This document shows, piece by piece, positions 8,695 through 15,893 of a stretch of 58,041 bases of DNA. The notes beneath the pieces were generated by a model, which searched no databases, was not told the origin of the DNA, and saw nothing but the letters and a program-made list of their open reading frames with translations. Source of the DNA: an uncultured Ruminiclostridium sp. (lineage in GTDB: Bacteria; Bacillota; Clostridia; Oscillospirales; Ruminococcaceae); assembly GCA_934462775.1 (NCBI GenBank), contig CAKSIR010000002.1:1-58041 (forward strand). Direction: 5' to 3'. Position 1 is the first letter of the stretch. Each line of letters opens with the position of its first letter. The position numbers and the translations under genes are program-made.

Positions 8695-9054
8695 TCATGA
8701 TTTTATTGCGTCAATATATACATTGACCTTTTCAACGGGAATGTCCGTTTCGTCCTCAACAACATAGCGAACCTTGTGCTGAATGCTCTTGACCACTGAC
8801 GCAACATTCACGCCGTACATAACAGTAATGTGGAGGTCGATAATCAGCTTATCGTGCAGATAGCTGACAGTAACGCCCTTATCGATATATGTTTTTTTAC
8901 GGATAAAGGGAAGTGACTCGATAATGGTTTGCTTTGTGTTGCCAACATTCATATCAACCACGCCGAAACAATTTGTAACTGTTCCGCCGATCAGAGCGGC
9001 AAAAAACTGCTTTGTGATATTGATTTTGCCAAGATGATTCTGAATTTCTACCAT
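8695..9054 (-). CDS. Asp23/Gls24 family protein (YloU-like)
   Basis: A 119-residue Gls24-type protein, a family linked to cell-envelope stress and, in some species, membrane-associated fatty acid metabolism. The fold is visible as repeated short amphipathic strands and helices, with the typical conserved GV-VDM and DL-I-V-YG segments. The frame opens from an ATG at 9084, but that lies upstream of the predicted transcription start (about 9081). The ATG at 9054 has a GAAAGGA site 9 bases before it and is preferred. It is the first gene of the operon with fakA, recG and rsmE. Confidence 0.88.
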   Translation of the reverse strand: MVEIQNHLGKINITKQFFAALIGGTVTNCFGVVDMNVGNTKQTIIESLPFIRKKTYIDKGVTVSYLHDKLIIDLHITVMYGVNVASVVKSIQHKVRYVVEDETDIPVEKVNVYIDAIKS

Positions 9055-9087
9055 AAAAATCATTCCTTTCTCGTTACATACCAATTT

Positions 9088-9116
9088 ATTATACTACATT
9101 TTTTCCTGCATTTCAA
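9088..9116 (-). promoter_or_regulatory. Sigma-A promoter of the gls24-fakA-recG-rsmE operon
   Basis: TTGAAA at 9111-9116, a 17-base spacer and TATAAT at 9088-9093 on the minus strand. The -35 overlaps the ispE stop codon, so the promoter is embedded at the end of the preceding gene. Confidence 0.85.
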
Positions 9117-9967
9117 GGGTTATTTATAGGTTTTGCGGTAATTCCGAAAGGATATTTGAGAAATTTAAGGGCATTTTCCGCTTTTTTCTCATTGTCAAAT
9201 ATCCCGAACACCACGCTTCCGCTGCCCGTCATGCAGGCTCCCAGTGCGCCGAGCGCAAGCATTTCCGTGCGGATTTTGTCAATCCTCCTGTCTGCGTAAA
9301 GCTTCTCAAAGACATTGTAGCAGGATTCGGCGACCGCTTTCAGATTTCCGCTTTTCAGCCCCGAAAGCATATTGTCAACGCCCTTGTTCGCAGGAAGCGG
9401 AGCCTTGTCGTAGCTCATATATGCTATTCCCGTATTATTTGTAAAATCAGGCTGAATTATTACAAAAACACAGTCGGAAAGCGGATTTACCTCGGTGAAA
9501 ATACTTCCTGTTCCTTTGCACAGGGCGGTTCCGCCGCGGATACAGAAAGGCACGTCAGCGCCAAGCCCGTCGCCCATTTCGTAAAGCTGTTCAGCTGTAA
9601 ACGGGCTGCCCAAAAGTCTGTTCAGACCTGTAAGAACAGCCGCTCCGTCAGTGCTTGAGCCGCCCATTCCTCCTTCGAGAGGGATACGCTTTGTTACGTC
9701 TATTTCAACTGAATAATCAACGCCAAGCCGCTCAAGAAAAGCCTTTGCAGCCTTGCAGGCAATGTTGCGCTCATCGCATGGAATCTGCGGATTGTCGCAG
9801 GCGGCGCTTATTCCTTTGCCGTCCTTTACGGTGATTTCCACATCGTCATGCAGATCAATCTGCTGCATGACGGTGCAGAGCTCATGATAGCCGTTTGGCA
9901 GCCGTCCTGTTATGTCGAGAAACAGATTCAGCTTTGCGTATGCCTTAACCGTTGTTTTTAAGTTCAT
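9113..9967 (-). CDS. ispE: 4-diphosphocytidyl-2-C-methyl-D-erythritol kinase IspE
   Basis: A GHMP kinase of the non-mevalonate (MEP) isoprenoid pathway that phosphorylates CDP-methylerythritol. Seen: the substrate-binding AYAKLNLFLDITGRLPNGYH opening, the ATP-binding loop IPLEGGMGGSSTDGAA and the C-terminal MTGSGSVVFGIF motif. Length (284) is normal. The ATG lies 23 bases inside the end of the aminotransferase gene, with GGAGAG about 8 bases upstream, so the two are likely co-translated. Confidence 0.95.
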   Translation of the reverse strand: MNLKTTVKAYAKLNLFLDITGRLPNGYHELCTVMQQIDLHDDVEITVKDGKGISAACDNPQIPCDERNIACKAAKAFLERLGVDYSVEIDVTKRIPLEGGMGGSSTDGAAVLTGLNRLLGSPFTAEQLYEMGDGLGADVPFCIRGGTALCKGTGSIFTEVNPLSDCVFVIIQPDFTNNTGIAYMSYDKAPLPANKGVDNMLSGLKSGNLKAVAESCYNVFEKLYADRRIDKIRTEMLALGALGACMTGSGSVVFGIFDNEKKAENALKFLKYPFGITAKPINNP

Positions 9968-11126
9968 TCAGAAACTCTCCGATACGGGAAATGGCGGTGT
10001 TAAGGTGATTTACCGAGTAAGCGTAGGAAATTCGTATATATCCTTCGCCGCTTGCGCCGAATGCGTCGCCCGGAACAACGGCGATTTTCTTATCCTGAAT
10101 AAGACGCTGACAGAATTCCTGCGAAGAAAGTCCTGTTGATTTTATGCATGGGAACACATAGAATGCGCCCTCAGGCTCGAATGTATGGAGTCCTAAATCG
10201 TTGAAGCCCTTTACGCACAGTCTGCGGCGCATATCGTACTCGCCTACCATGTAGTCGACGTCCGAGCGGCAGTCCTTCAGCGCGGTTATAGCTGCGTACT
10301 GACTTGTTGTAGGGGAGCACATAATGCCGTACTGGTGAATTTTCAGTATCTGCTTGATAATAGGCGCGGGACCGACTGCGTAGCCCAGTCGCCAGCCTGT
10401 CATTGAGAACGCCTTTGAGAAGCCGTTGATAACGACGGTGCGTTCCTTCATGCCGTAGATTTCGGCAATGGAAACGTGTTTTTCATCGCCGTATGTCAGC
10501 TCGGAATAAATCTCGTCCGAAATTACCAGAATGTTGGTATCTCTGATAACGCCTGCGATTTTTTCAAGGTCCTCCCTGCGCATTACCGCTCCTGTGGGGT
10601 TGTTCGGATACGGGAGAACCAGCGCCTTTGTCTTTGGAGTTATTTTCGCAATAAGCTCCTCCGCCGTCAGCTTGAAATTGTTTTCTTCCTTTGTTTCAAT
10701 TGCTACCGGCACGCCGTCTGCCAGAGTAACAAGGGGACTGTAACAAACGTATGACGGTTCGGGGATAAGGATTTCGTCCCCCTCCTCGATTATTGCGCGG
10801 AATGTTGCGTCGATTGCCTCGGAGCCGCCTATTGTTACAAGTATTTCCGATTTAGGGTCGTAGCTTGTACGGATTGTCTGCTGAAGATAATCGGCGATTG
10901 CTTCGCGCAGTCCGTCAAGACCTGCGTTTGATGTATATCTTGTTTTGCCTTTTTCGAGAACGCTGATTGCCTCCTTGCGGATTGCCCACGGAGTTTTGAA
11001 ATCAGGCTCGCCAATCGAAAGGGAAATTACGTTTTCGATCGAATTTGCAATATCAAAGAATTTTCTTATTCCCGAAGGCTTTATTTCCTTTGCCTTTTGG
11101 GAAATTATTTTATCATAATCTATCAC
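9945..11126 (-). CDS. Class I/II pyridoxal-phosphate aminotransferase
   Basis: A 393-residue fold-type I aminotransferase of the AspC/PatA branch. The PLP lysine lies in NGFSKAFSMTGWR, the PLP-phosphate Arg and Gly are in that same stretch, and the YPNNPTGAV and SDEIYSEL motifs are present. Such enzymes move amino groups from aromatic, branched or aspartate-like amino acids to 2-oxoglutarate; the exact substrate is not readable. The start is GTG at 11126, fused to the TGA of the upstream regulator (GTGA), with no strong Shine-Dalgarno site, so translation is probably coupled. Proximity to an Lrp-type regulator suggests amino-acid control. Confidence 0.9.
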   Translation of the reverse strand: MIDYDKIISQKAKEIKPSGIRKFFDIANSIENVISLSIGEPDFKTPWAIRKEAISVLEKGKTRYTSNAGLDGLREAIADYLQQTIRTSYDPKSEILVTIGGSEAIDATFRAIIEEGDEILIPEPSYVCYSPLVTLADGVPVAIETKEENNFKLTAEELIAKITPKTKALVLPYPNNPTGAVMRREDLEKIAGVIRDTNILVISDEIYSELTYGDEKHVSIAEIYGMKERTVVINGFSKAFSMTGWRLGYAVGPAPIIKQILKIHQYGIMCSPTTSQYAAITALKDCRSDVDYMVGEYDMRRRLCVKGFNDLGLHTFEPEGAFYVFPCIKSTGLSSQEFCQRLIQDKKIAVVPGDAFGASGEGYIRISYAYSVNHLNTAISRIGEFLNELKNNG

Positions 11127-11602
11127 GGGGAAACAAGACTCCTTTCATCGCCCGAGTCGTTTTTAAACTCAATGCCTTTTTCTTTGTAACGCTGTAAAAT
11201 GAAGTGGGTTGTTGTGCTAAGCACGCCCTTGAGGGTGGCAAGCTTGTCTGATACGAACATGGCAATATCGCGCAGGTTTGTGCCTCTGATAGTAACGGCA
11301 AGGTCGAAGGAGCCGCTCATAAGGCGGACGGAGTCAACCTCCTTGTACTGTGCGATTATTTCGGCGATGTCGTCATAGCCGCATTCCACCTGAGGTGAAA
11401 CTCTCAGCTCGATAAACGCAGTAACGCAGTTCTTGTCAAATTTTTCTTCATTTATAATAGCGGAATATCCGATAATCATTCCTGATTCTTCAAGCGCCGC
11501 TATGTCCGCCGCGACCGCCTCAGGGGTAGTACCCAGCATAACCGCCAGCTGTTCGTTTGTAAGGCGGGCGTTTTCTCTTAAAAGATTAACCAGTTTTTCC
11601 AT
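11123..11602 (-). CDS. Lrp/AsnC family transcriptional regulator
   Basis: A 159-residue regulator: an N-terminal winged helix-turn-helix (about residues 1-55, ENARLTNEQLAVMLG) and a C-terminal RAM/ligand-sensing domain (about 65-145). Lrp relatives bind DNA as dimers or octamers and respond to amino acids. It overlaps the aminotransferase gene by 4 bases, so it very likely regulates that gene or senses its product. GAAAGGA precedes the ATG by 8 bases. A palindrome inside its own promoter suggests autoregulation. Confidence 0.92.
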   Translation of the reverse strand: MEKLVNLLRENARLTNEQLAVMLGTTPEAVAADIAALEESGMIIGYSAIINEEKFDKNCVTAFIELRVSPQVECGYDDIAEIIAQYKEVDSVRLMSGSFDLAVTIRGTNLRDIAMFVSDKLATLKGVLSTTTHFILQRYKEKGIEFKNDSGDERSLVSP

Positions 11603-11625
11603 AGCAATTTCCTTTCTCGTAAAAA

Positions 11626-11655
11626 GTTATATCATGCGCTTGCGCATCTTGTCGT
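11626..11655 (-). promoter_or_regulatory. Likely lrp promoter with a palindromic operator in the spacer
   Basis: ACGACA at 11650-11655 and TATAAC at 11626-11631 are 18 bases apart on the minus strand. Between them lies the perfect palindrome ATGCGC-AA-GCGCAT (plus-strand 11634-11647). A dimeric regulator bound there would block RNA polymerase. The -35 is a weak match, so the promoter call is moderate. Confidence 0.55.
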
Positions 11656-11656
11656 G

Positions 11657-12463
11657 TTATATTGTGATAAATTCAGGGGTGCGTTTTTTAAAGAACGCAA
11701 CCTTGTTAAAGCCTGCCTGCTTTGCGATTTCAATGCCGTCAAGCACGCCTTTTCCAAGGTCGGCTGTGCAGTGAGCGTCTGAGCCGATTGTAAGAATTTC
11801 GCCGCCAAGCTCTCTGTACATTTTAACATAATGCAGGTCAGGCAGCGCTTTCCCGATTTTCTGACGCAGTCCGGAGGTGTTGATTTCAATACCCTTGCCG
11901 TTTTTGATAAGTGTGATGAAAATTTCCCTGATTATGTCCTCGTATTCGTCCATGTTGATTTGTATGCCGAATTCGCCTGTTATATAACGGAGGGGGTAGG
12001 TGAGGTGTCCCAGTACGTCAAAGCCGCCCCATTCGCACATTTCCAGTATCTCCTCGTAATAAACGTTAAGCAGGAATTGAGGGTCGATTTTGTTGTAATC
12101 AAGGAAGTAGAAGTCGTCATAGCCGCGTATCATGTGGCATGAACCGATGATGAAGTCAAAGTCGTAGGTATCGAGAATACGCTGCGTAAGCGGCATATCG
12201 TGGAACGGCTGTCCCAGCTCAACGCCGTATGCAATATGGATTTTGTCCTTGTATTCTTCCGCAAGGGCAGGCACGATTACAGACGACTGCCTTACAGGCT
12301 CCTCGTATTGAAATTCCTCATCGTAGAATTTGTTTATTTCAAGATGGTCGGTCAGCGCGTAGTGCTTCATTCCAAGCTCGATTGCGCGTTCAGCCATCGC
12401 CCTCGGAGTATCGACTCCGTCCGGAGATTGATTTGAGTGATTGTGAAAATCGAATGGTATCAT
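11657..12463 (-). CDS. PHP-domain phosphoesterase (histidinol-phosphatase-like)
   Basis: A 268-residue polymerase-and-histidinol-phosphatase (PHP) domain protein. Metal-binding motifs are seen in order: FHNHSNQSPDG near the N-terminus, ALTDHLE, YGVELG, IIGSCH, LGHLTYP and the C-terminal TIGSDAHC. The family hydrolyses phosphate esters such as histidinol phosphate at a multi-metal site. No other his gene is nearby, so histidinol phosphate is one possibility rather than a firm call. AAAGGAC 8 bases before the ATG supports the start. Confidence 0.88.
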   Translation of the reverse strand: MIPFDFHNHSNQSPDGVDTPRAMAERAIELGMKHYALTDHLEINKFYDEEFQYEEPVRQSSVIVPALAEEYKDKIHIAYGVELGQPFHDMPLTQRILDTYDFDFIIGSCHMIRGYDDFYFLDYNKIDPQFLLNVYYEEILEMCEWGGFDVLGHLTYPLRYITGEFGIQINMDEYEDIIREIFITLIKNGKGIEINTSGLRQKIGKALPDLHYVKMYRELGGEILTIGSDAHCTADLGKGVLDGIEIAKQAGFNKVAFFKKRTPEFITI

Positions 12464-12520
12464 TTCTTTTGTCCTTTGATGTTAAAGCAAAAAAATCCTG
12501 CTTATTATGTCTGTTTTTAT

Positions 12521-12549
12521 ATTTTATCACAAAAATGAAAATTTGTCTA
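12521..12549 (-). promoter_or_regulatory. Promoter for the PHP phosphatase gene
   Basis: TAGACA at 12544-12549 and TAAAAT at 12521-12526 on the minus strand are separated by 17 bases, each matching five of six consensus positions. Confidence 0.65.
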
Positions 12550-12557
12550 TGAAAATC

Positions 12558-12586
12558 TTTACAATTTCCGAAATTGAATGTATAAT
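12558..12586 (+). promoter_or_regulatory. Promoter for the ACT/UPF0210 pair
   Basis: TTTACA at 12558-12563 and TATAAT at 12581-12586 are 17 bases apart on the plus strand. It is back-to-back with the PHP promoter. Transcription would begin near 12593, giving a leader of about 36 bases. Confidence 0.85.
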
Positions 12587-12628
12587 AGAAATCAGTAATA
12601 TTTTTTTACAGTCAGAAAGGATCAGAAA

Positions 12629-12898
12629 ATGAGAGCAGTAGTAGCAGTTTTAGGTAAGGATACAGTCGGAATTCTTGCAAAGATTACAGCAATCTGTGCA
12701 GAATGCAATGCAAACGTTATGGACGTTACGCAGACAATCATGCAGGATATGTTTGCGATGACCATGATGATTGATATTTCAAAATGCACCACAGACTATT
12801 CCGTGCTTGCAGATAAACTCAAGGCCTGCGGCGATGAAATGGGGCTTCAGGTACACGTTATGCATGAGGATATTTTCAACTCGATGCACAGAATATAA
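12629..12898 (+). CDS. ACT-domain protein (UPF0237 family)
   Basis: An 89-residue single ACT domain (beta-alpha-beta-beta-alpha-beta) with the conserved VLGKDTVGILAKI opening. ACT domains bind amino acids and usually regulate a partner. This family is routinely encoded directly before a UPF0210 protein, as here with 20 bases between. AGAAAGGA before the ATG supports the start. The ligand and the role are not known. Confidence 0.92.
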   Translation: MRAVVAVLGKDTVGILAKITAICAECNANVMDVTQTIMQDMFAMTMMIDISKCTTDYSVLADKLKACGDEMGLQVHVMHEDIFNSMHRI

Positions 12899-12918
12899 AG
12901 GGAAAAGGATTTTGATTC

Positions 12919-14274
12919 ATGCTTAATTCAAACGATATTTTAGAAACCATAAAGATGATACAGGAGGAGAATCTTGATATTCGTACAATCACAATGGGTA
13001 TCTCGCTTCTCGACTGTATCGATTCGGATATTGACAAGTCCTGCGATAAGGTTTACGAAAAGATGATGCGCGTTGCCGCAAATCATGTAAAGACAGGCGA
13101 GGAAATCGAAAAGCGCTACGGTATTCCGATTATCAACAAGCGCCTTTCCGTTACGCCTATCTCTATGCTGGTTGCCGCGTCACACGGCGACCCGGTAAAA
13201 TATGCGAAAACTCTTGAAAGAGTTGCGGACGGCACAGGAGTAAACTACATAGGCGGATACTCCGCACTGGTGCAGAAGGGCTTTGCGGCAGGCGATTTAG
13301 AGCTTATAAAGTCAATCCCCGAGGCGCTTGCCTACACAACAAGAGTTTGCTCATCGGTAAACGTCGGCTCGACAAGAGCAGGCATCAACATGGACGCCGT
13401 AAAGATGATGGGCGAAACCATTGTCGAGGCTTCAAGGCTCACTGCAAACGATCACTGCTTCGGCGCCGCCAAAATAGTCGTATTCTGCAACGCTGTTGAG
13501 GATAACCCGTTTATGGCGGGCGCATTCCACGGCGTGGGCGAGGCTGACTGCGTGCTGAACGTGGGCGTAAGCGGTCCGGGCGTTGTTCGCGCTGCGCTTT
13601 CAAAAATGCCTGACGCAAGCATAGACGAGGTTGCCGACGTAATCAAGAAAACCGCGTTCAAAATCACAAGAATGGGTCAGCTTGTAGGTACGGAGGCAAG
13701 TAAAATGCTGGGCGTTCCGTTCGGAATTGTCGACCTTTCACTGGCTCCTACTCCTGCCGTTGGCGACTCGGTTGCTCATATTCTTGAGGAAATCGGACTT
13801 GAAAGCTGCGGCGCTTACGGTACCACTGCCGCTCTTGCGATGCTCAACGACGCTGTAAAGAAGGGCGGCGTAATGGCTTCATCTCATGTTGGTGGACTTT
13901 CAGGCGCATTTATCCCCGTTTCCGAGGACGCAGGCATGATTGACGCCGCTCGCTGCGGTTCGCTCTGCATTGAAAAGTTAGAGGCAATGACTGCTGTCTG
14001 CTCCGTTGGACTTGACATGATAGTTGTTCCGGGGGACACGCACGCCGACGTTATTTCCGCTATGATTGCGGACGAAGCGGCAATCGGCATGGTAAACAGC
14101 AAGACAACCGCTGTCCGCGTAATCCCCGCAATCGGAATGAAGGAAGGCGAGGAGCTTGAATTCGGCGGTCTGTTCGGAAGCGGTCCCGTTATGAAGATCA
14201 ACAAGTTCTCTCCAAGCAAGTTCATCAGCAGAGGCGGACGTATTCCCGCTCCGCTCCAGAGCTTAAAGAACTGA
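12919..14274 (+). CDS. UPF0210 / PFL-like family protein
   Basis: A 451-residue protein of the UPF0210 (DUF711) family, which is distantly related in fold to pyruvate formate-lyase-like proteins but has no settled function. Conserved segments include the [12 protein letters not shown] opening, the [17 protein letters not shown] stretch and a glycine-rich C-terminal part ([22 protein letters not shown]). I see no glycyl-radical signature, so a formate-lyase reaction should not be assumed. The ACT protein just upstream probably senses a ligand for it. Together they form a two-gene unit ending in a terminator. Confidence 0.9.
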   Translation: MLNSNDILETIKMIQEENLDIRTITMGISLLDCIDSDIDKSCDKVYEKMMRVAANHVKTGEEIEKRYGIPIINKRLSVTPISMLVAASHGDPVKYAKTLERVADGTGVNYIGGYSALVQKGFAAGDLELIKSIPEALAYTTRVCSSVNVGSTRAGINMDAVKMMGETIVEASRLTANDHCFGAAKIVVFCNAVEDNPFMAGAFHGVGEADCVLNVGVSGPGVVRAALSKMPDASIDEVADVIKKTAFKITRMGQLVGTEASKMLGVPFGIVDLSLAPTPAVGDSVAHILEEIGLESCGAYGTTAALAMLNDAVKKGGVMASSHVGGLSGAFIPVSEDAGMIDAARCGSLCIEKLEAMTAVCSVGLDMIVVPGDTHADVISAMIADEAAIGMVNSKTTAVRVIPAIGMKEGEELEFGGLFGSGPVMKINKFSPSKFISRGGRIPAPLQSLKN

Positions 14275-14297
14275 TTCAACGTGATAAATGAACAAAG

Positions 14298-14335
14298 GCG
14301 TTCGGTGCTGCAAAGACGGCTGCCGAGCGCTTTTT
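14298..14335 (+). terminator. Terminator after the UPF0210 gene
   Basis: GCGTTCGGT pairs with GCCGAGCGC (two G-U pairs), followed immediately by TTTTT at 14331-14335. Confidence 0.75.
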
Positions 14336-14340
14336 GCTGC

Positions 14341-14410
14341 TTTTTACAGCTTTTTACAACAAAGCTGAACGTTTTCAGCTGAATAATTTCATACATTTTT
14401 ATATAAAAAT
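14341..14410 (+). repeat. Cluster of overlapping inverted repeats upstream of the V-ATPase promoter
   Basis: CAGCTTT (14347-14353) pairs with AAAGCTG (14361-14367), and AGCTGAA (14363-14369) pairs with TTCAGCT (14374-14380). The two hairpins share bases and exclude each other. A 16-base AT-rich palindrome follows at 14395-14410. This part of the 244-base gap holds no gene. Confidence 0.5.
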
Positions 14411-14435
14411 TCAAGCTTTTTTGTAGAAAATGACG

Positions 14436-14462
14436 TTGCAAATCAATCGAAAATGGTATAAT
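14436..14462 (+). promoter_or_regulatory. Extended -10 promoter of the V-ATPase operon
   Basis: TATAAT at 14457-14462 is preceded by TG at 14454-14455 (extended -10). The nearest -35 candidate, TTGCAA at 14436-14441, has only a 15-base spacer, so the extended -10 is probably the main contact. Confidence 0.65.
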
Positions 14463-14518
14463 ATAAAGAATGTATTTAAATATGTATATATAAAACAACT
14501 CCGAAGGGAAGGGATAGA

Positions 14519-14827
14519 GTGACAAATTCAATTGAAAAGATAATCGAGCTTGACAAGCAGGCAAGGCAGAAGGTTGCGGACGCCAACCGTCAGGCGAGAG
14601 AGATGATTGAAGACGCCGAGAGCAAAAAGAGCAAAATGGAAGTTGACTATAACGCCCGTGCGGAAAAGCGCCTCGGAATTGTTAAAGACAGCTACGGCAA
14701 AATGGCTGAAGATGAGATTGCGAAAATTGAGGAGAAAAAAGCTGAGGCTTTTGCCCGCCTTGACGAAAGCATGAACAGCCATAAGGCTGATTGGGAAAAA
14801 GAAATTCTTGCCAGAATAATCGGCTGA
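14519..14827 (+). CDS. ntpF: V-type ATPase peripheral stalk subunit G/H (NtpF-like)
   Basis: A 102-residue, almost wholly helical and charged protein, typical of the coiled-coil stalk subunit that pairs with subunit E and ties the catalytic head to subunit I. Heptad-like spacing runs through most of its length (KQARQKVADANRQAREM). The start is GTG at 14519 behind GGGAAGGGA. It is the first gene of a nine-gene operon (G, C, I, K, F, E, A, B, D). Assignment rests on position and coiled-coil character as much as on sequence. Confidence 0.82.
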   Translation: MTNSIEKIIELDKQARQKVADANRQAREMIEDAESKKSKMEVDYNARAEKRLGIVKDSYGKMAEDEIAKIEEKKAEAFARLDESMNSHKADWEKEILARIIG

Positions 14828-14842
14828 TGAAAGGAAAGGCTT

Positions 14843-15874
14843 ATGGCTAATTCATCAAATGCGCTGATTGCAAAAGCAAGAGCGGTTTACGGCGGCTTTC
14901 TTGACAGCGAGGATTACAATAACCTTGTTCACAAGCAGTCGGTCGGGGCGGTTGCGGCTTATCTCAAAGGAACCCAGCGTTTCGGCAAGGTTTTCTCAAA
15001 CGTGGTTGAAAACCAGGTTCACCGCGGACAGGTCGAGGCAATACTCGACAAGAATGTGTTCGAGTATTACATAAAGCTATGCAAGTTCAGCGCTGAAAGC
15101 AAAAACGGTTTTTCATCGTTTCTGATAAAGCGCAAGGAAATAGAACAGATAGTAAATGCAATCATTTTTATCAACATAAAATCGTACGACAGCTTTATTA
15201 CGTCGATGCCTACATATCTGACGGAATATGCGTCGTTTGACCTGATGGCGATGGCTTCGTGCAGAACGTGGGACGATTTGCTCAAGGTGCTTGCCGAAAC
15301 GCCCTACGCAAAGGTGCTTAAACCGTTTCTGAACACGGTCGGACAGGCTGACGTTGAGGATTGCAGCACAGCGCTTTATCTGTACTACACAAAGTGGGCG
15401 TTTAAGCAGATAGGCAACAGCTTTAAAGGCAGCGAAGCAGCCGAGCTTAAGGAAATTTTCCTGCGGCAGGCGGATCTTGATAACCTGCTTACCTGTTACC
15501 GAATGAAACGCTACTTCGGCGAGAGCAATGAGAACATAAAAAGAGTGCTCAAGCCTTTTCATTACAGAATTACAATGCAGCAGATAGACGAAATACTCAG
15601 CAGCAACAATCCTGACGAGAAGATTTTCGATATTCTGCGCAAAAAGTATTTCAAGGAAAATATAGAATACGACCGTGACAATCTTGAAGTGGCGATACGG
15701 CGATACAATTTCAGCCGCTGCAAGAAACAGCTTCGGCTTTCCAAAAACGGTACAATGGTAATGTACGCTCTGGTTATGCTGTTTGAGGTTGAACAGACCA
15801 ATATACGCAAAATCATCGAGGGTATCAGATACTCCCTTGCACCGCAGGAAATTGAAAAGTTGCTTGTCATATAA
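14843..15874 (+). CDS. ntpC: V-type ATPase subunit C (central stalk/ring socket)
   Basis: A 343-residue helical protein of the V0D/AC39 family, which forms the socket joining the rotating shaft to the proteolipid ring. The N-terminal AKARAVYGGFLDSEDY and LLTCYRMKRYFG segments fit the family. Length is normal. AAAGGAAAGG precedes the ATG. In Enterococcus hirae this gene follows ntpE; here it sits before subunit I. Confidence 0.9.
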   Translation: MANSSNALIAKARAVYGGFLDSEDYNNLVHKQSVGAVAAYLKGTQRFGKVFSNVVENQVHRGQVEAILDKNVFEYYIKLCKFSAESKNGFSSFLIKRKEIEQIVNAIIFINIKSYDSFITSMPTYLTEYASFDLMAMASCRTWDDLLKVLAETPYAKVLKPFLNTVGQADVEDCSTALYLYYTKWAFKQIGNSFKGSEAAELKEIFLRQADLDNLLTCYRMKRYFGESNENIKRVLKPFHYRITMQQIDEILSSNNPDEKIFDILRKKYFKENIEYDRDNLEVAIRRYNFSRCKKQLRLSKNGTMVMYALVMLFEVEQTNIRKIIEGIRYSLAPQEIEKLLVI

Positions 15875-15893
15875 AACAGGGCGGGGTGAATAA

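Noticed and set aside
9054..9084. ATG at 9084 as the start of the Gls24-like protein
   Set aside because: It is upstream of the predicted transcription start at about 9081; GAAAGGA is correctly spaced only for 9054.
12919..14274. Glycyl-radical pyruvate formate-lyase
   Set aside because: The glycyl-radical loop and catalytic cysteine pair of true formate-lyases are not present, so only the UPF0210 family name is used.
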